Shown: one piece after another, positions 17,209 to 27,072 of the stretch
Layout: each line of letters starts with the position of its first letter
Numbering within the stretch: the stretch's first letter is position 1
NCBI RefSeq assembly: GCF_003337415.1
Contig: NZ_QPJT01000001.1
Span: 1-64,000, forward strand
From: Anaerobacterium chartisolvens
GTDB lineage: Bacteria > Bacillota > Clostridia > Acetivibrionales > DSM-27016
Direction of reading: 5' to 3'
DNA: 64,000 nt
Translations under genes and position numbers: made by a program
Notes under the pieces: model-generated
Databases searched by the model: none
The model's input: the letters and a program-made list of their open reading frames with translations, nothing else
Told to the model about the DNA's origin: nothing

Positions 17209-17459
17209 GTAATCTATAGAGCTATTGCTAGCTTTTAATGTACGCTCTTTACCTTGTCTGCCTCTGCCCCGCCAGATATCCTGATTACGAGCCGCCTTAT
17301 TATTTCCTGTGTCTTTTTCATTTCTGTAAAATTTTTATATAGATTTGATATAATAATATATAATTTCCGCCATTAATAAGCACTTTACTTTTTCACATAT
17401 TTATTTTAGTATAAAAATAGGCTATGAATATACCCATTACAAAGAATGGACTGATTAAA

Positions 17460-17990
17460 ATGGTTCTAAATAAATTCGATCAATTTCTCAAAAGGAGGCA
17501 GTGTCTTATAGAGCAATATTCAAAGGGGGACTTAAGCAAGGATGAATTTATAGAAGAAAATTATGCGTGCATAAATGCGCTGGATATCAAGCCCTTTGAA
17601 AAAATAGACAATGTTAAAAAGGCGATATATAACTATCAGTATTACAATGTACTGGCAAAATATTATCAAAAGCGGGCTCACAATACAGCAAAAAGAAATG
17701 AGTGGAGGAGCGATTTTTTAGAGCTTTCAAACCATTATTACTCAAAGAAAGACCGTGTAACCGAAAAGCTTGTTAAGCTACTGGATTTCCAAAATATAGA
17801 GGCCTATTTCGTAAAGGTTAAGTCGCCCAATCTGAAAAACCGCCTTTTCGAGATAGTTTTAAAGGAGCATGACGATATAATACTTCACTCCACCAGTCAA
17901 AGTCTTCTGAACATGCTCATATACGAGAATGTCTTTTCACATGCCCAAAGAAAATCGCTGATTGACAGCTATATTAATCAAAAATATTAA
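17460..17990 (+). CDS. DUF6648-like hypothetical protein
   Basis: The 176-residue soluble helical protein is rich in K, Y and N (FDQFLKRRQCLIEQYSKGDL; YNYQYYNVLAKYYQKRAH). I associate the pattern with the clostridial family DUF6648, whose function is unknown. An ATG at 17424 gives 12 extra residues. Neither start has a strong ribosome site, and the internal one fits the family N-terminus better. A bidirectional terminator follows directly. Confidence 0.65.
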   Translation: MVLNKFDQFLKRRQCLIEQYSKGDLSKDEFIEENYACINALDIKPFEKIDNVKKAIYNYQYYNVLAKYYQKRAHNTAKRNEWRSDFLELSNHYYSKKDRVTEKLVKLLDFQNIEAYFVKVKSPNLKNRLFEIVLKEHDDIILHSTSQSLLNMLIYENVFSHAQRKSLIDSYINQKY

Positions 17991-18034
17991 AAAAAGCAGG
18001 AAAGGAGAAATATGCTTCTTTCCTGCTTTTTTCT
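17990..18034. terminator. Bidirectional terminator between the DUF6648-like gene and lon
   Basis: AAAAAAGCAGGAAAG pairs with CTTTCCTGCTTTTTT around a 13-base loop, with T-runs on both strands. It serves two convergent genes. Confidence 0.9.
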
Positions 18035-18059
18035 TATATTTATAAATTTTTTATTTCAC

Positions 18060-20507
18060 CTATTGCTCTATTATACTCACGCCTCGATCCCCCGGCTCTG
18101 CAACCGGCACCTCATCGGCAAGAATTATGTCCTTCTCCCGGCTGTTCACACCCTTATGAGTCTTTTTATTCCTTATTTTAACCAGAGCCATGTTCAATAC
18201 GGTGTCCATATCCGACGCAATAACAAATTTCAATTCCTGTCTGACATTTTCGGGTATATCCTCAATATCCTTTTCATTATCTAAAGGTATAATAATTGTA
18301 TTGATCCCCGCCCGGTGCGCTGCCAGAACCTTTTCCTTGAGTCCTCCTATCGGCAGAACCCTGCCTCTTAATGTGATTTCGCCCGTCATAGCCACATTTT
18401 TCTTTACAGGCATCCCCGTCAGGGCTGAAACCATAGCAGTAGCCAAGGTTATTCCCGCCGACGGGCCGTCCTTTGGAATAGCTCCCTCCGGGACATGAAT
18501 GTGTATGTCATACTTGCTGTGAAACTCCATGTCTATTCCAAACTGCTCCGCCCTTGAACGGATAAAGCTTACCGCAGCTTTGGCGGACTCCTTCATAACA
18601 TCACCCAGCTGGCCTGTTAAATCGAGCTTGCCGCTTCCCTCCATCAGATTTACTTCTATAAAGAGAGTATCTCCTCCCACAGGTGTCCATGCCAGTCCTG
18701 TGGCAATACCGACCTCGTCTGCTTCATTGGCCTTATCATATCTGTATTTTTTAGTGCCGAGAAGCTTCTCTATATTTTTAGACGATACCTTCATCGACTT
18801 CTTGTTTTCAGAAACCAGGCTTTTAACAACCTTTCTGCATACTGTCGCGATTTCCCTTTCAAGGTTTCTGACTCCCGCTTCCCTCGTATAAAAGGTTATA
18901 ATATCCCTTGCCGTCTGCCTATCTATAGTCATATTGCTCTTTTTGAGGCCATGGGCCTTCATCTGCTTGGGAACCAGGTATTTCATTGCTATATTTACCT
19001 TCTCCTCCTCGGTATAGCTGGTAAGGTGTATAATCTCCATCCTGTCCAAAAGAGGCCGTGGTATTGTGTCAAGGGTGTTCGCGGTGGTTAAAAACATAAC
19101 GTCGGAAAGATCAAAAGCAAGCTCCATGTAATGATCCCTGAACGCAAAATTCTGTTCGCCGTCCAGAACCTCCAGCATGGCTGAAGCAGGGTCTCCCCTG
19201 AAATCACTGCTCATTTTATCTATTTCATCAAGAAGTATCAAAGGGTTTTTAGAGCCCGCCTGCTTTAATGCCGCTATTATTCTTCCGGGCATGGAGCCTA
19301 CATATGTGCGCCTGTGCCCTCTGATTTCGGATTCATCCTTTACTCCTCCCAGAGACATCCTCACATAGTTCCTGTTCAATGCCCTGGCTATCGACTTTGC
19401 AATAGATGTCTTTCCCACTCCCGGTGGCCCCACAAGGCATAAAATAGGACCCTTTAGAGTATTTTTCATCTTTCTTATGGCAAGGTACTCTACTATTCTC
19501 TCCTTTACCTTTTCAAGGCCGTAGTGATCATCGTCAAGTATGTCCTGTGCCCTGTCTAAATCAATAATTTCTTCTGTGCTATTATTCCATGGAAGGTCGA
19601 AAATCCATTCCAGATATGTCCTTATGACTGATCCCTCAGCAGACCCCGGAGGCATTTTAATTAAGCGATCCAATTCCTTCATCACTTTTTTTTCGGCCTC
19701 TTCGGGAAGGTCTGCCTTTGCCAGCTTCTCCTTGTACTCCTCAACCTCGCCGGCTATCCCGTCCTTATCCCCAAGCTCGTTTTGTATAGCCTTAAGCTGT
19801 TCGCGCAAATAGTATTCCTTTTGCATTTTATCTATCTGCTTTCTGACCTTTGCACTTATGTTCTTCTCAACCTCAAGTATTTCAATTTCCTTTAGCAATA
19901 TCTCCAAAAGCTTTTCCAATCTCGCCTTGGGGTTAAATTCATTTAATATATCCTGTTTTTGTTCCACCTTCAACACCAGATTCGACGTAATTATATCCGC
20001 CAATTGTCCCTGATTTTCAATGGTACTTACAGACATTATAATATCGGCCGGCGTCTTGCTGCTTAATTTTACATAATCCTCAAAGGTAGATATTACCTCT
20101 CTCTTTAAGGCCTCCATTTCGATATCGTCGTCCTGATCGTAATTATAAATCTTTTCAACAACCTCCGCCATAAAAAACGGCTCGGTTTGCGTAAACTCAC
20201 CTATCTCAGCCCTGCTTATGCCCTCAACAAGAACCCTTATTGTATCTCCGGGAAGCTTCAACATTTGTTTTACCTTAGATATTGTGCCTACGGTATATAT
20301 ATCATCCTCCACCGGAGAATCATTTCTTGCATCCTTCTGTGTTACAAGCAGTATGAGCTGATTATTTATCATTGCCTCTTCCAAAGCCTTTATGGATTTT
20401 GCTCTGCCTACATCAAAGGGCAGCGTCATATAGGGAAATACTGTCAATCCCCTTAGAGGCAAGAGCGGAAGCACCTGCTTCTTAATAATCTTTTTTGATT
20501 CTGACAT
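18060..20507 (-). CDS. lon: ATP-dependent protease Lon (LonA)
   Basis: At 815 residues this is a complete LonA. It has the N-terminal substrate-binding LON domain ([20 protein letters not shown]), a coiled region, and an AAA+ module with Walker [17 protein letters not shown] and Walker [12 protein letters not shown]. The C-terminal protease domain carries the catalytic serine in [10 protein letters not shown] and the lysine in [14 protein letters not shown]. Soluble hexamer that degrades misfolded and regulatory proteins. Own sigma-A promoter. No CIRCE or CtsR-type operator was seen upstream. Confidence 0.96.
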   Translation of the reverse strand: MSESKKIIKKQVLPLLPLRGLTVFPYMTLPFDVGRAKSIKALEEAMINNQLILLVTQKDARNDSPVEDDIYTVGTISKVKQMLKLPGDTIRVLVEGISRAEIGEFTQTEPFFMAEVVEKIYNYDQDDDIEMEALKREVISTFEDYVKLSSKTPADIIMSVSTIENQGQLADIITSNLVLKVEQKQDILNEFNPKARLEKLLEILLKEIEILEVEKNISAKVRKQIDKMQKEYYLREQLKAIQNELGDKDGIAGEVEEYKEKLAKADLPEEAEKKVMKELDRLIKMPPGSAEGSVIRTYLEWIFDLPWNNSTEEIIDLDRAQDILDDDHYGLEKVKERIVEYLAIRKMKNTLKGPILCLVGPPGVGKTSIAKSIARALNRNYVRMSLGGVKDESEIRGHRRTYVGSMPGRIIAALKQAGSKNPLILLDEIDKMSSDFRGDPASAMLEVLDGEQNFAFRDHYMELAFDLSDVMFLTTANTLDTIPRPLLDRMEIIHLTSYTEEEKVNIAMKYLVPKQMKAHGLKKSNMTIDRQTARDIITFYTREAGVRNLEREIATVCRKVVKSLVSENKKSMKVSSKNIEKLLGTKKYRYDKANEADEVGIATGLAWTPVGGDTLFIEVNLMEGSGKLDLTGQLGDVMKESAKAAVSFIRSRAEQFGIDMEFHSKYDIHIHVPEGAIPKDGPSAGITLATAMVSALTGMPVKKNVAMTGEITLRGRVLPIGGLKEKVLAAHRAGINTIIIPLDNEKDIEDIPENVRQELKFVIASDMDTVLNMALVKIRNKKTHKGVNSREKDIILADEVPVAEPGDRGVSIIEQ

Positions 20508-20665
20508 TTGACCATCCCCTCGTTTTTATTACAAATAAACATTTGCGTATCTATAGAGCAATGCGGTATAAATTATCTCCGGCACAAACCGCCTTAATCA
20601 CCCGGCAAGCAAATTCCAGATATAAAAGCTTTGCCGCAGCATATGCTCGGACTATAATTGTTACA

Positions 20666-20694
20666 ATTATACCTTTTAAGCTCTTGAATTTCAA
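20666..20694 (-). promoter_or_regulatory. Sigma-A promoter of lon
   Basis: TTGAAA and TATAAT are 17 bases apart on the minus strand, about 160 bases before the lon start. The rest of the 20508-20747 gap shows nothing else. Confidence 0.65.
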
Positions 20695-20747
20695 TTGTTT
20701 TATATGGAATAACAGGTAACACATGCTTTTATACTCACAGGCAATTC

Positions 20748-22157
20748 CTACAATTTCTTAATTTCGAACAGCCTGTATAATCCATCCTCCAGCAAATCCG
20801 TTTCATTCTTTTGAGGTATCTGCATTCCATAGCGAACCCTGTCATAAACTTCCGTGGCCTCTCTTACATAATGCACCATTTCTTTACAGTCCTTTATTTT
20901 ATCATATATTTCCTCGGTTGTATCGCTCTTGCTTAATGCCCTGTTCTTCTTAAATATGGTACAAAGAATGGCATAATATATATATCTTACCTTCCGAACC
21001 GGGTCTTTAATTTTTTTCAAGTCCCTTTTTATGTTTATTGTCAGCCTTTTATCAGCCCTTCGCAATGTACTCCTCTCATCTTCCGCAATAGGCTCTATCT
21101 CATCATAATAGCAATCCTGCCTGCTTTGCGGCTCGTTTTGGGAGTTGACCTTCAAAAGCCTTTTTACCCATTCCGAGAATGAAGCCGCAGCTTTTTTCAG
21201 CGCGGAAAACATATGCGGAGAAATCTTATATATAATATAAAGCAAAACAAAATACTGCACTATATCCGTTATTAATCCCCATATGGGGTTTTGGGCTTCA
21301 CTTTCAGGAAAGGCAGGGTACTGCATTTGTTGTGCGGGGTCTTGATGTTGGGTGCCGTAAGGCATTATCATAGACAAAAAATCCGAAACGGCGCTAGCGA
21401 CCCATCCAATCACTTGCTGCAAGGCTTTAATGATGCTCACAACAATTCCTTTAAGATTTATAAGTAAAATGACGGCGGCAAAAAACAATAGTACTGCCGC
21501 AAGGTTATAGCTCCTTATTTTATCAGGTACGGGAGCGGAATGAGAGGTCTTTTTAATAAACACATAATCAAGCTCCGATTGATTTTGTACTATGAAGGAC
21601 ATCATCATAAATATAAGTGCAAATATGAAAAGCAATGTGCCGTAAAGCGCATAGCTCTTAAAATATGTGCAGATAAATATATAAAAGGCCGTTAGAATAA
21701 GTCCGGGATAAAAGCTTGCCCTGCTCAATATGCTGCCCGGCTCGTAATTGCTAAGCTTAATGCAGGTGCAATAGAATAGCAGTGTAAAAACACATGCAAA
21801 TATCGTCCGGGCCGCTCCGGCATTCCAATACAATGCAGAGACGACACACACGGGGACAACAGAGGTAGAATATGCCGCTATTGTTGTAGCCGCCCTTATG
21901 CCGGCGTTGCCCTCCCATATAAAATCAATCAGTGGATTTTTCAGCAGCCTTTGGGCAAAAGCACATTTATCCCTTATGATATATCTTCCGGCAAAAACTC
22001 CCGCAAAGAACACGCAGAGGCTGAATATGAGCTCTGCCACAACACCTCCGGCTCCAAATACGGCATGTCTTAGCAGCATAAATCCCGGATATACTAATGA
22101 ATACAAGCCTGTAAGCTCCGCAAGCCGGAGCAGCGTACTTCTTACGCGGTTCTGCAT
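20748..22157 (-). CDS. Multispanning membrane protein with C-terminal DUF4129-like domain
   Basis: This 469-residue protein has about eight membrane segments up to residue 315, then a cytosolic C-terminal helical domain (RKVRYIYYAILCTIFKK; SDTTEEIYDKIKDC; VREATEVYDRVRYG). That domain resembles the DUF4129 tail of TgpA-type transglutaminases. No transglutaminase core with Cys-His-Asp is present. It overlaps the end of the DUF58 gene (TAAATG) and is third in a MoxR-DUF58 operon, so it may be the membrane partner of that chaperone system. Confidence 0.65.
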   Translation of the reverse strand: MQNRVRSTLLRLAELTGLYSLVYPGFMLLRHAVFGAGGVVAELIFSLCVFFAGVFAGRYIIRDKCAFAQRLLKNPLIDFIWEGNAGIRAATTIAAYSTSVVPVCVVSALYWNAGAARTIFACVFTLLFYCTCIKLSNYEPGSILSRASFYPGLILTAFYIFICTYFKSYALYGTLLFIFALIFMMMSFIVQNQSELDYVFIKKTSHSAPVPDKIRSYNLAAVLLFFAAVILLINLKGIVVSIIKALQQVIGWVASAVSDFLSMIMPYGTQHQDPAQQMQYPAFPESEAQNPIWGLITDIVQYFVLLYIIYKISPHMFSALKKAAASFSEWVKRLLKVNSQNEPQSRQDCYYDEIEPIAEDERSTLRRADKRLTINIKRDLKKIKDPVRKVRYIYYAILCTIFKKNRALSKSDTTEEIYDKIKDCKEMVHYVREATEVYDRVRYGMQIPQKNETDLLEDGLYRLFEIKKL

Positions 22158-23279
22158 TTAACGCTCACCTCCAAGAATATATGCATCTACTCCCCGTGGC
22201 ACTATGTCCTCCTGAATCCACTCATCCAGAACTAAAAAAAGCACTCTGTTTCCATTTCTTCTCATAATGTCTGAAATTCTGCAAATTTCCTCATTTATAT
22301 AGCATGTTATTATAAATATCTGATTGTTCATAATCACATCGCTGCTTTCCGCTAAAAAAGATTCAAAATCCTTTTTGTTTTCCAGCCTTAGCCCTGCCAA
22401 AAGCTTTAAAAGCTGAAATATATGCTCTCTGCCTCCTGCCTCTTTAGTAAATACAGTACCCTCATCTCCTTCAATACAGCCATTGACAGCAAGCCTTGCC
22501 GTCATCCCCATTTTAAGCGCACTGTCCAGCAGCGTAGCAGCCGTCTTGATTCCCAGCTCGATCTTGCCCTTGTCGAGTACCGTATCATGCTCAAATTCTC
22601 CCGATTGCATATTTAATATTGCTGTAATCCCCATACGGCAAGTAAAATCATTTTTTCTTACCATCAGCCTTCCCTGTCTTGCGGAAGACTGCCAGTGTAT
22701 CCTGTTCATAGAATCAGCTTCAGTATACTCTCTTGTCCCAGACACTATAAATGGGTCATCCATTATCCATCTCTTTATTACCGCATCCCCCTGAAGGCAA
22801 TTTACCGGGATAAATACCGAATTGAGATCAATTATGCCGGGGTACACTACCAGCACAGCGTTTACCTCCACCGCTTCGGAGGAGCTTCCCATTCCCAAAA
22901 GATCTCCCCATATAAGTGTTACGTTTTTTGTAGTGAACACTCCTCTTTTAAGACAGATAACCTTCCAATGCCTGGTTATTTTTTGATGGCTTTTTAGTAA
23001 AAAGCTGCTTGTAACCCTCCTGTCCTCCTGCGTTATAACAGACCTTGTCCCTGCAAAATCCAGCCATTTTGATGAATGGATGTCAACCTTAAGCCACGGC
23101 ACGGGAAGCAGTTTTCTATTATATAACGTTTCCACAAGACAAAGCTCCTGCCCCTCATAGGCCTCCGAAGCACTGAATGTGCAGAGGTATTCCAGCTTGT
23201 ACGCACCATACCTGTTAAAAATATGTCTCTGAAGACCTATGGCAATAAAAACAATTGCTATTAAAGCTATAACTTCCAT
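22158..23279 (-). CDS. DUF58 domain-containing membrane protein
   Basis: The 373 residues begin with one or two membrane segments and then a beta-sandwich region. The DUF58 signature follows: GTREYTEADSMNRIHWQSSA near residue 180, then LMVRKNDF. DUF58 proteins carry a von Willebrand A-like fold and work with MoxR AAA ATPases in poorly understood assembly or maturation tasks. GGAG precedes the ATG. It lies 31 bases after moxR. Confidence 0.88.
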   Translation of the reverse strand: MEVIALIAIVFIAIGLQRHIFNRYGAYKLEYLCTFSASEAYEGQELCLVETLYNRKLLPVPWLKVDIHSSKWLDFAGTRSVITQEDRRVTSSFLLKSHQKITRHWKVICLKRGVFTTKNVTLIWGDLLGMGSSSEAVEVNAVLVVYPGIIDLNSVFIPVNCLQGDAVIKRWIMDDPFIVSGTREYTEADSMNRIHWQSSARQGRLMVRKNDFTCRMGITAILNMQSGEFEHDTVLDKGKIELGIKTAATLLDSALKMGMTARLAVNGCIEGDEGTVFTKEAGGREHIFQLLKLLAGLRLENKKDFESFLAESSDVIMNNQIFIITCYINEEICRISDIMRRNGNRVLFLVLDEWIQEDIVPRGVDAYILGGER

Positions 23280-23310
23280 ATATCAGCTCTCCATTTTGAT
23301 CTCGTGCCTT

Positions 23311-24273
23311 TTAACCGACAGGCAGTTCTTCCGTAGGAACGGAAACGCTGCCCAGAATATCAGAAACAGCATCCTCCGCAGAATATCTTGCCGTTAAGGC
23401 AGCATGTCCCTTCAAAATGAGCCTGTGAGAAAGAACAGGTACCGCAGCCTCTTTTACATCATGAGGTGTGACAAAATCACGTCCCTTAAGCACTGCCATA
23501 ACCTGAGATGCTCTCATCAGTGCCAGGCTTCCCCTTGGACTAACGCCTAATAAAATTTTATCATGGTTTCTTGTCATTTCAATTATATTGATTATATAAT
23601 TCTTTACATTCTCAGAAACAATTACCCCACTGAAGGAATTTTGTGCGTCCACAATCTCTTCAATGTCCGCAACAGGCGGTATGTCCTTTGCAGGGCTGCC
23701 AAGCTGAAATCTGTCCAGAATAGCCTTTGCCTCTTCACTGGAGGGATAGCCCATTCTAAGCCTCATATAAAACCTGTCAAGCTGGGCCTCCGGCAGTGAA
23801 AATGTACCTTGAGTCTCTATGGGGTTCTGTGTTGCTATAACCATAAAGGGGCTCTCTAATGCTCTGGTGTCACCATCTACGGTAACCTGCCCCTCTTCCA
23901 TGCACTCTAAAAGGCTGGACTGGGTTCTGGGCGTTGCCCTGTTTATTTCATCCGCCAAAACTATGTTTGAGAATATGGGGCCTGCTCTGAAAACGAACTC
24001 TCCCTGCTTCTGGTTAAAAAAGTTTACTCCCGTCAAATCCGAAGGCAGCAGGTCGGGTGTAAACTGTATTCTTTTAAAGCTGCATTTTATAGATCTTGCC
24101 AGGCATTTGGCAAGCACCGTTTTTCCTACTCCCGGAACATCCTCCAAAAGAATATGCCCCGAGCAAAAAAGACAAACCAGCACAAGCTCTATTACATTAT
24201 CCTTTCCCACTATAACCCTTGAAATATTATTCTTAATTCTCTTGCTTAAGTCCCTGACCTGCTCCAGCTCCAT
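23311..24273 (-). CDS. MoxR family AAA+ ATPase
   Basis: The 320-residue AAA+ protein has Walker A EDVPGVGKTVLAKCLA near residue 40 and Walker B NIVLADEINRATPRTQSSLL. The sensor-type VIATQNPIETQGTFSLPEAQ and LDRFYMRLRMGYPS are typical of MoxR, as is GVSPRGSLALMRASQ in the lid domain. It is the first gene of the MoxR-DUF58-membrane protein operon and should act as its chaperone motor. GGGGGA precedes the ATG. Confidence 0.93.
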   Translation of the reverse strand: MELEQVRDLSKRIKNNISRVIVGKDNVIELVLVCLFCSGHILLEDVPGVGKTVLAKCLARSIKCSFKRIQFTPDLLPSDLTGVNFFNQKQGEFVFRAGPIFSNIVLADEINRATPRTQSSLLECMEEGQVTVDGDTRALESPFMVIATQNPIETQGTFSLPEAQLDRFYMRLRMGYPSSEEAKAILDRFQLGSPAKDIPPVADIEEIVDAQNSFSGVIVSENVKNYIINIIEMTRNHDKILLGVSPRGSLALMRASQVMAVLKGRDFVTPHDVKEAAVPVLSHRLILKGHAALTARYSAEDAVSDILGSVSVPTEELPVG

Positions 24274-24296
24274 ACGGCTATCCCCCGATTCAGTCT

Positions 24297-25421
24297 TTAT
24301 TTTTTTAAAACAGAGGGTATTATAAACTCTCTAATCAGCCTTGCTCTGTCCTCATCACTGAAGGCTCTCTCCCCATACGGCATTGAGGTTGTCACAGCCA
24401 CAATATCAAGCTCGGGTATAACGCATATGTTTTGTCCCCCGTATCCCGAGGCTACATAGACATAATATCCGTTCTCCTCACCGGTCCACCATTTAAAGCC
24501 GTACCCTGCTGTTGTGTTTGCCGTCCTTTTAGGATCTGTCTCCACTTGCTTGCGTGTAGATTCCTCGACCCATTTCCGCGGCACTACCTGCCTGCCGTTA
24601 AACATTCCTCCGTTTAGATACATAAGCCCAAACTTAGCCATATCTCTTGGTCTTATATGCATATTGGCATATCCCGTATAGTACCCTTGCGGATCGGAGG
24701 CCCATCGTATGCCTTCTATGTTTAAGGGATTAAAAAGATGCTTCTCCGCAAAATCAAGCGTGCTTGTTTTAGTGGCCTTCGTCAAAATAACCGACAACAG
24801 GTGTGAAGCCGAATTTGCATATTGAAACCTCTCTCCCGGCTCATACTTAAGGGAGAGCTCCAGCGTATGCCTTACCCAGTCATCACTTGCAATCCATTTG
24901 CCGAGATCCTCGCAAAAGCCGGGAGTCATTGTCAGCAAATGCCTTATGGTAATTTGCTTCTTATCGGAATACCTCTGATTTTGATAATACTCGGGAATAT
25001 ACTCCGAAATTCTTTGGTCTATATTCTTTATAAAGCCCTTGTCGGCAGCAATTCCCACAAGTGCCGACATAAAGCTTTTAGTTACGGAAAATACATTGTT
25101 GGCATCATCCATTCCTGCGCCGTTATAGTATCTCTCCATTACGATATTCCCGTGCCTTATTACAATAAGGCTGTAGGCGGCTGTTTTCCCAACCATTTCA
25201 CCCGCTTTATCCAAAATATCCTTATCCATCCCCTGCTCCGCAGGAGACGACACCATCCATTCCTCCGCTTGCTGAAGCTTTGCCCCAACTTCTGCCTTAC
25301 TCTCCTTCTTAACCGCCGCCTTGTATGTTTTTCTCTCCTTCAAATATGAAGGCATACTTAAGGACACAGCGATTATTAATATTATTGATATGGCAATAAT
25401 TTCCTTGGCCTTACCCCTCAT
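24297..25421 (-). CDS. Serine hydrolase, class C beta-lactamase fold
   Basis: This 374-residue protein has an N-terminal signal or anchor segment (about residues 8-25). The catalytic SxxK motif is VFSVTKSFMSAL near residue 111 and the YxN motif is QYANSASHLL near residue 203. The C-terminal SGYGGQNICVIPELDIVAV is typical of 6-aminohexanoate-hydrolase and EstB-like esterases or peptidases. It acts outside the membrane, and the substrate is unknown. It lies 23 bases before moxR in the same direction and may be co-transcribed. Repeat copy D fills its leader. Confidence 0.85.
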   Translation of the reverse strand: MRGKAKEIIAISIILIIAVSLSMPSYLKERKTYKAAVKKESKAEVGAKLQQAEEWMVSSPAEQGMDKDILDKAGEMVGKTAAYSLIVIRHGNIVMERYYNGAGMDDANNVFSVTKSFMSALVGIAADKGFIKNIDQRISEYIPEYYQNQRYSDKKQITIRHLLTMTPGFCEDLGKWIASDDWVRHTLELSLKYEPGERFQYANSASHLLSVILTKATKTSTLDFAEKHLFNPLNIEGIRWASDPQGYYTGYANMHIRPRDMAKFGLMYLNGGMFNGRQVVPRKWVEESTRKQVETDPKRTANTTAGYGFKWWTGEENGYYVYVASGYGGQNICVIPELDIVAVTTSMPYGERAFSDEDRARLIREFIIPSVLKK

Positions 25422-25506
25422 TATAAGAGCACCGCCTTTCGCTCGTCTTATATCTATAGAATAACATACATGGAAATTTATATAAAGGAATTATTTATTA
25501 TATATG

Positions 25507-25704
25507 TAGCGATAAAGATTTTACATGGAGGATATAACTTGATGGAAGAAATTTTTTTGACCCGTAAGGAATACCTCTAAGAAAAGCGCCTGATGACATA
25601 CCTGTGAGACATTTCCCCGCAAGGCGTCTTTTCGTTGCTATTAAAAATTTCTGTAAGCAATTATATCCTCTATGTTTGTAAAATCTTTATCGCATCCTAT
25701 ATAG
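25507..25704. repeat. Long-hairpin repeat, copy D
   Basis: This 198-bp copy has the CGATAAAG/CTTTATCG outer pair like copy B but the CGCCT/AGGCG inner helix like copies A, C and E. It lies between the fprA terminator and the serine hydrolase gene, filling most of a 345-base gap. Confidence 0.93.
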
Positions 25705-25720
25705 CTTTAAGGACAATTTA

Positions 25721-25752
25721 AAAACCCCTTTGCCGACTGCACAAAAGGGTTT
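25721..25752 (-). terminator. Terminator of fprA
   Basis: An AAACCC-rich arm pairs with its complement (one mismatch) around a loop, with T-rich sequence after it on the minus strand. It lies 15 bases past the fprA stop. Confidence 0.75.
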
Positions 25753-25766
25753 ATATCGTAAAACGT

Positions 25767-26948
25767 CTATTTTATGCTTTCTGCAAAGCTCCTCCCAAAT
25801 TCCACACACTGAGCCAGCTCTTCCTCCGTAGGAGTGTATCTGAAGGCCAGAGGAGGCTGTACAACCTTTAATCCCGCTTCTTCAAGCTTAGCGGCTATTA
25901 TTTTAGGTGCCTCTCCGCTCCATCCATAGCTTCCGAAGCCCGCACCCACCTTATTCTTAAACTTGAGGCCCTTAATATCATCTAAAAGAGATGCTATTGC
26001 ACGCAACACAATATTGTTTACCGTGCAACTCCCCACTATTACGCCTTTTGCCTTGAATATCTCCGTAATCAAATCGCTCCTGTCCGAGGTGGCGGCATGA
26101 TAAAGCTTAAACTTTATTCCGCTTTGCAGCAGGCCCTCTCCTATAGCCTCCGCCATAGCTTTGGTAGCATCATACATGGTATCGTAAATAATTACAACAG
26201 CTCCCTCATTATAATCCTTAGACCACTCATAATACTTTTCTATTATCTGCAAGGGGTTGTCCCTCCATATAACACCATGGCTTGGGGCAATCATTTCTAT
26301 CGGCAGCTCCATAGCCTTTATTTGCTCTATCTTTTTCTTTGCAAGAGCACTGAAGGGCGTAAGTATATTGGCATAATATTTAAGGGCTTCCTGGTAAAGC
26401 TCACAGCAGTCAATCTCATCATTGAACATAGAGGCCGCCGAATAGTGCTGTCCGAATGCATCATTAGAAAGAGCAAGGGCCGCCCCCTTAACATAAGTAA
26501 GCATACTGTCGGGCCAGTGAAGCATCTGCATTTCCACAAAAACCAGCTCATACTCTCCCAGCCTCAAGGAATCGCCCGTCTTAACGATATTAAAATTCCA
26601 GGCCTTATGAAAATGCTTCTTTATAATCTCCGCACCGTTTTTAGTACAGTATATGGGAACATCAGGAATTCTCTCCATAAGATATCCGAGACTTCCTCCA
26701 TGGTCGGGCTCAATATGGTTTATGACAATTGCGTCTATCTTATCCAGCGGCGTATGCTTCTGCAAATTTTCAACAAACTCCTCCTTGTAAGGATTCCATA
26801 CAGTATCCACAAGCACCGTCTTATCATCCTTAATAAGGTATGAATTGTAGCTTGAGCCCCTGTGCGTAGACAACTCATGCCCGTGAAAACGCCTAAGCTC
26901 CCAATCCTTTATTCCTACCCAGTAAACATTCTTTTTTATCTCAAGCAT
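25767..26948 (-). CDS. fprA: FprA family A-type flavodiiron protein
   Basis: The 393 residues comprise an N-terminal metallo-beta-lactamase-like di-iron domain and a C-terminal flavodoxin domain. The iron ligands H78, E80, D82 and H83 (NHIEPDHGGS), H144 (LHWPDSM), D163 (SNDAFG) and H224 (APSHGV) are all present. The FMN loop is in VVIIYDTMYDATKAMAEAI. These enzymes reduce O2 to water, or NO to N2O, in anaerobes. The ATG follows AAAGGAGA. It stands between tuf and the hydrolase with its own terminator. Confidence 0.95.
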   Translation of the reverse strand: MLEIKKNVYWVGIKDWELRRFHGHELSTHRGSSYNSYLIKDDKTVLVDTVWNPYKEEFVENLQKHTPLDKIDAIVINHIEPDHGGSLGYLMERIPDVPIYCTKNGAEIIKKHFHKAWNFNIVKTGDSLRLGEYELVFVEMQMLHWPDSMLTYVKGAALALSNDAFGQHYSAASMFNDEIDCCELYQEALKYYANILTPFSALAKKKIEQIKAMELPIEMIAPSHGVIWRDNPLQIIEKYYEWSKDYNEGAVVIIYDTMYDATKAMAEAIGEGLLQSGIKFKLYHAATSDRSDLITEIFKAKGVIVGSCTVNNIVLRAIASLLDDIKGLKFKNKVGAGFGSYGWSGEAPKIIAAKLEEAGLKVVQPPLAFRYTPTEEELAQCVEFGRSFAESIK

Positions 26949-27021
26949 ATTACACTCTCCTTTCAGAACCTGCTAATATATATTCCCATACAACTATTAC
27001 TTAAACAAGTTTTTACGATCT

Positions 27022-27056
27022 AAAAAGACAAGGAGGTATATACCTCCTTGTCTTTA
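27022..27056 (-). terminator. Terminator of tuf
   Basis: A perfect 15-bp stem, AGACAAGGAGGTATA with its complement, is followed by a T-run on the minus strand, just after the tuf stop. It closes the str-type cluster. Confidence 0.92.
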
Positions 27057-27072
27057 AAGGTCTGTACAGCTA

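Noticed and set aside
26097-26843. Long open frame of 248 codons on the plus strand inside fprA
   Set aside because: It is antisense to a flavodiiron protein with all ligands intact, has no ribosome site and no recognisable protein features.
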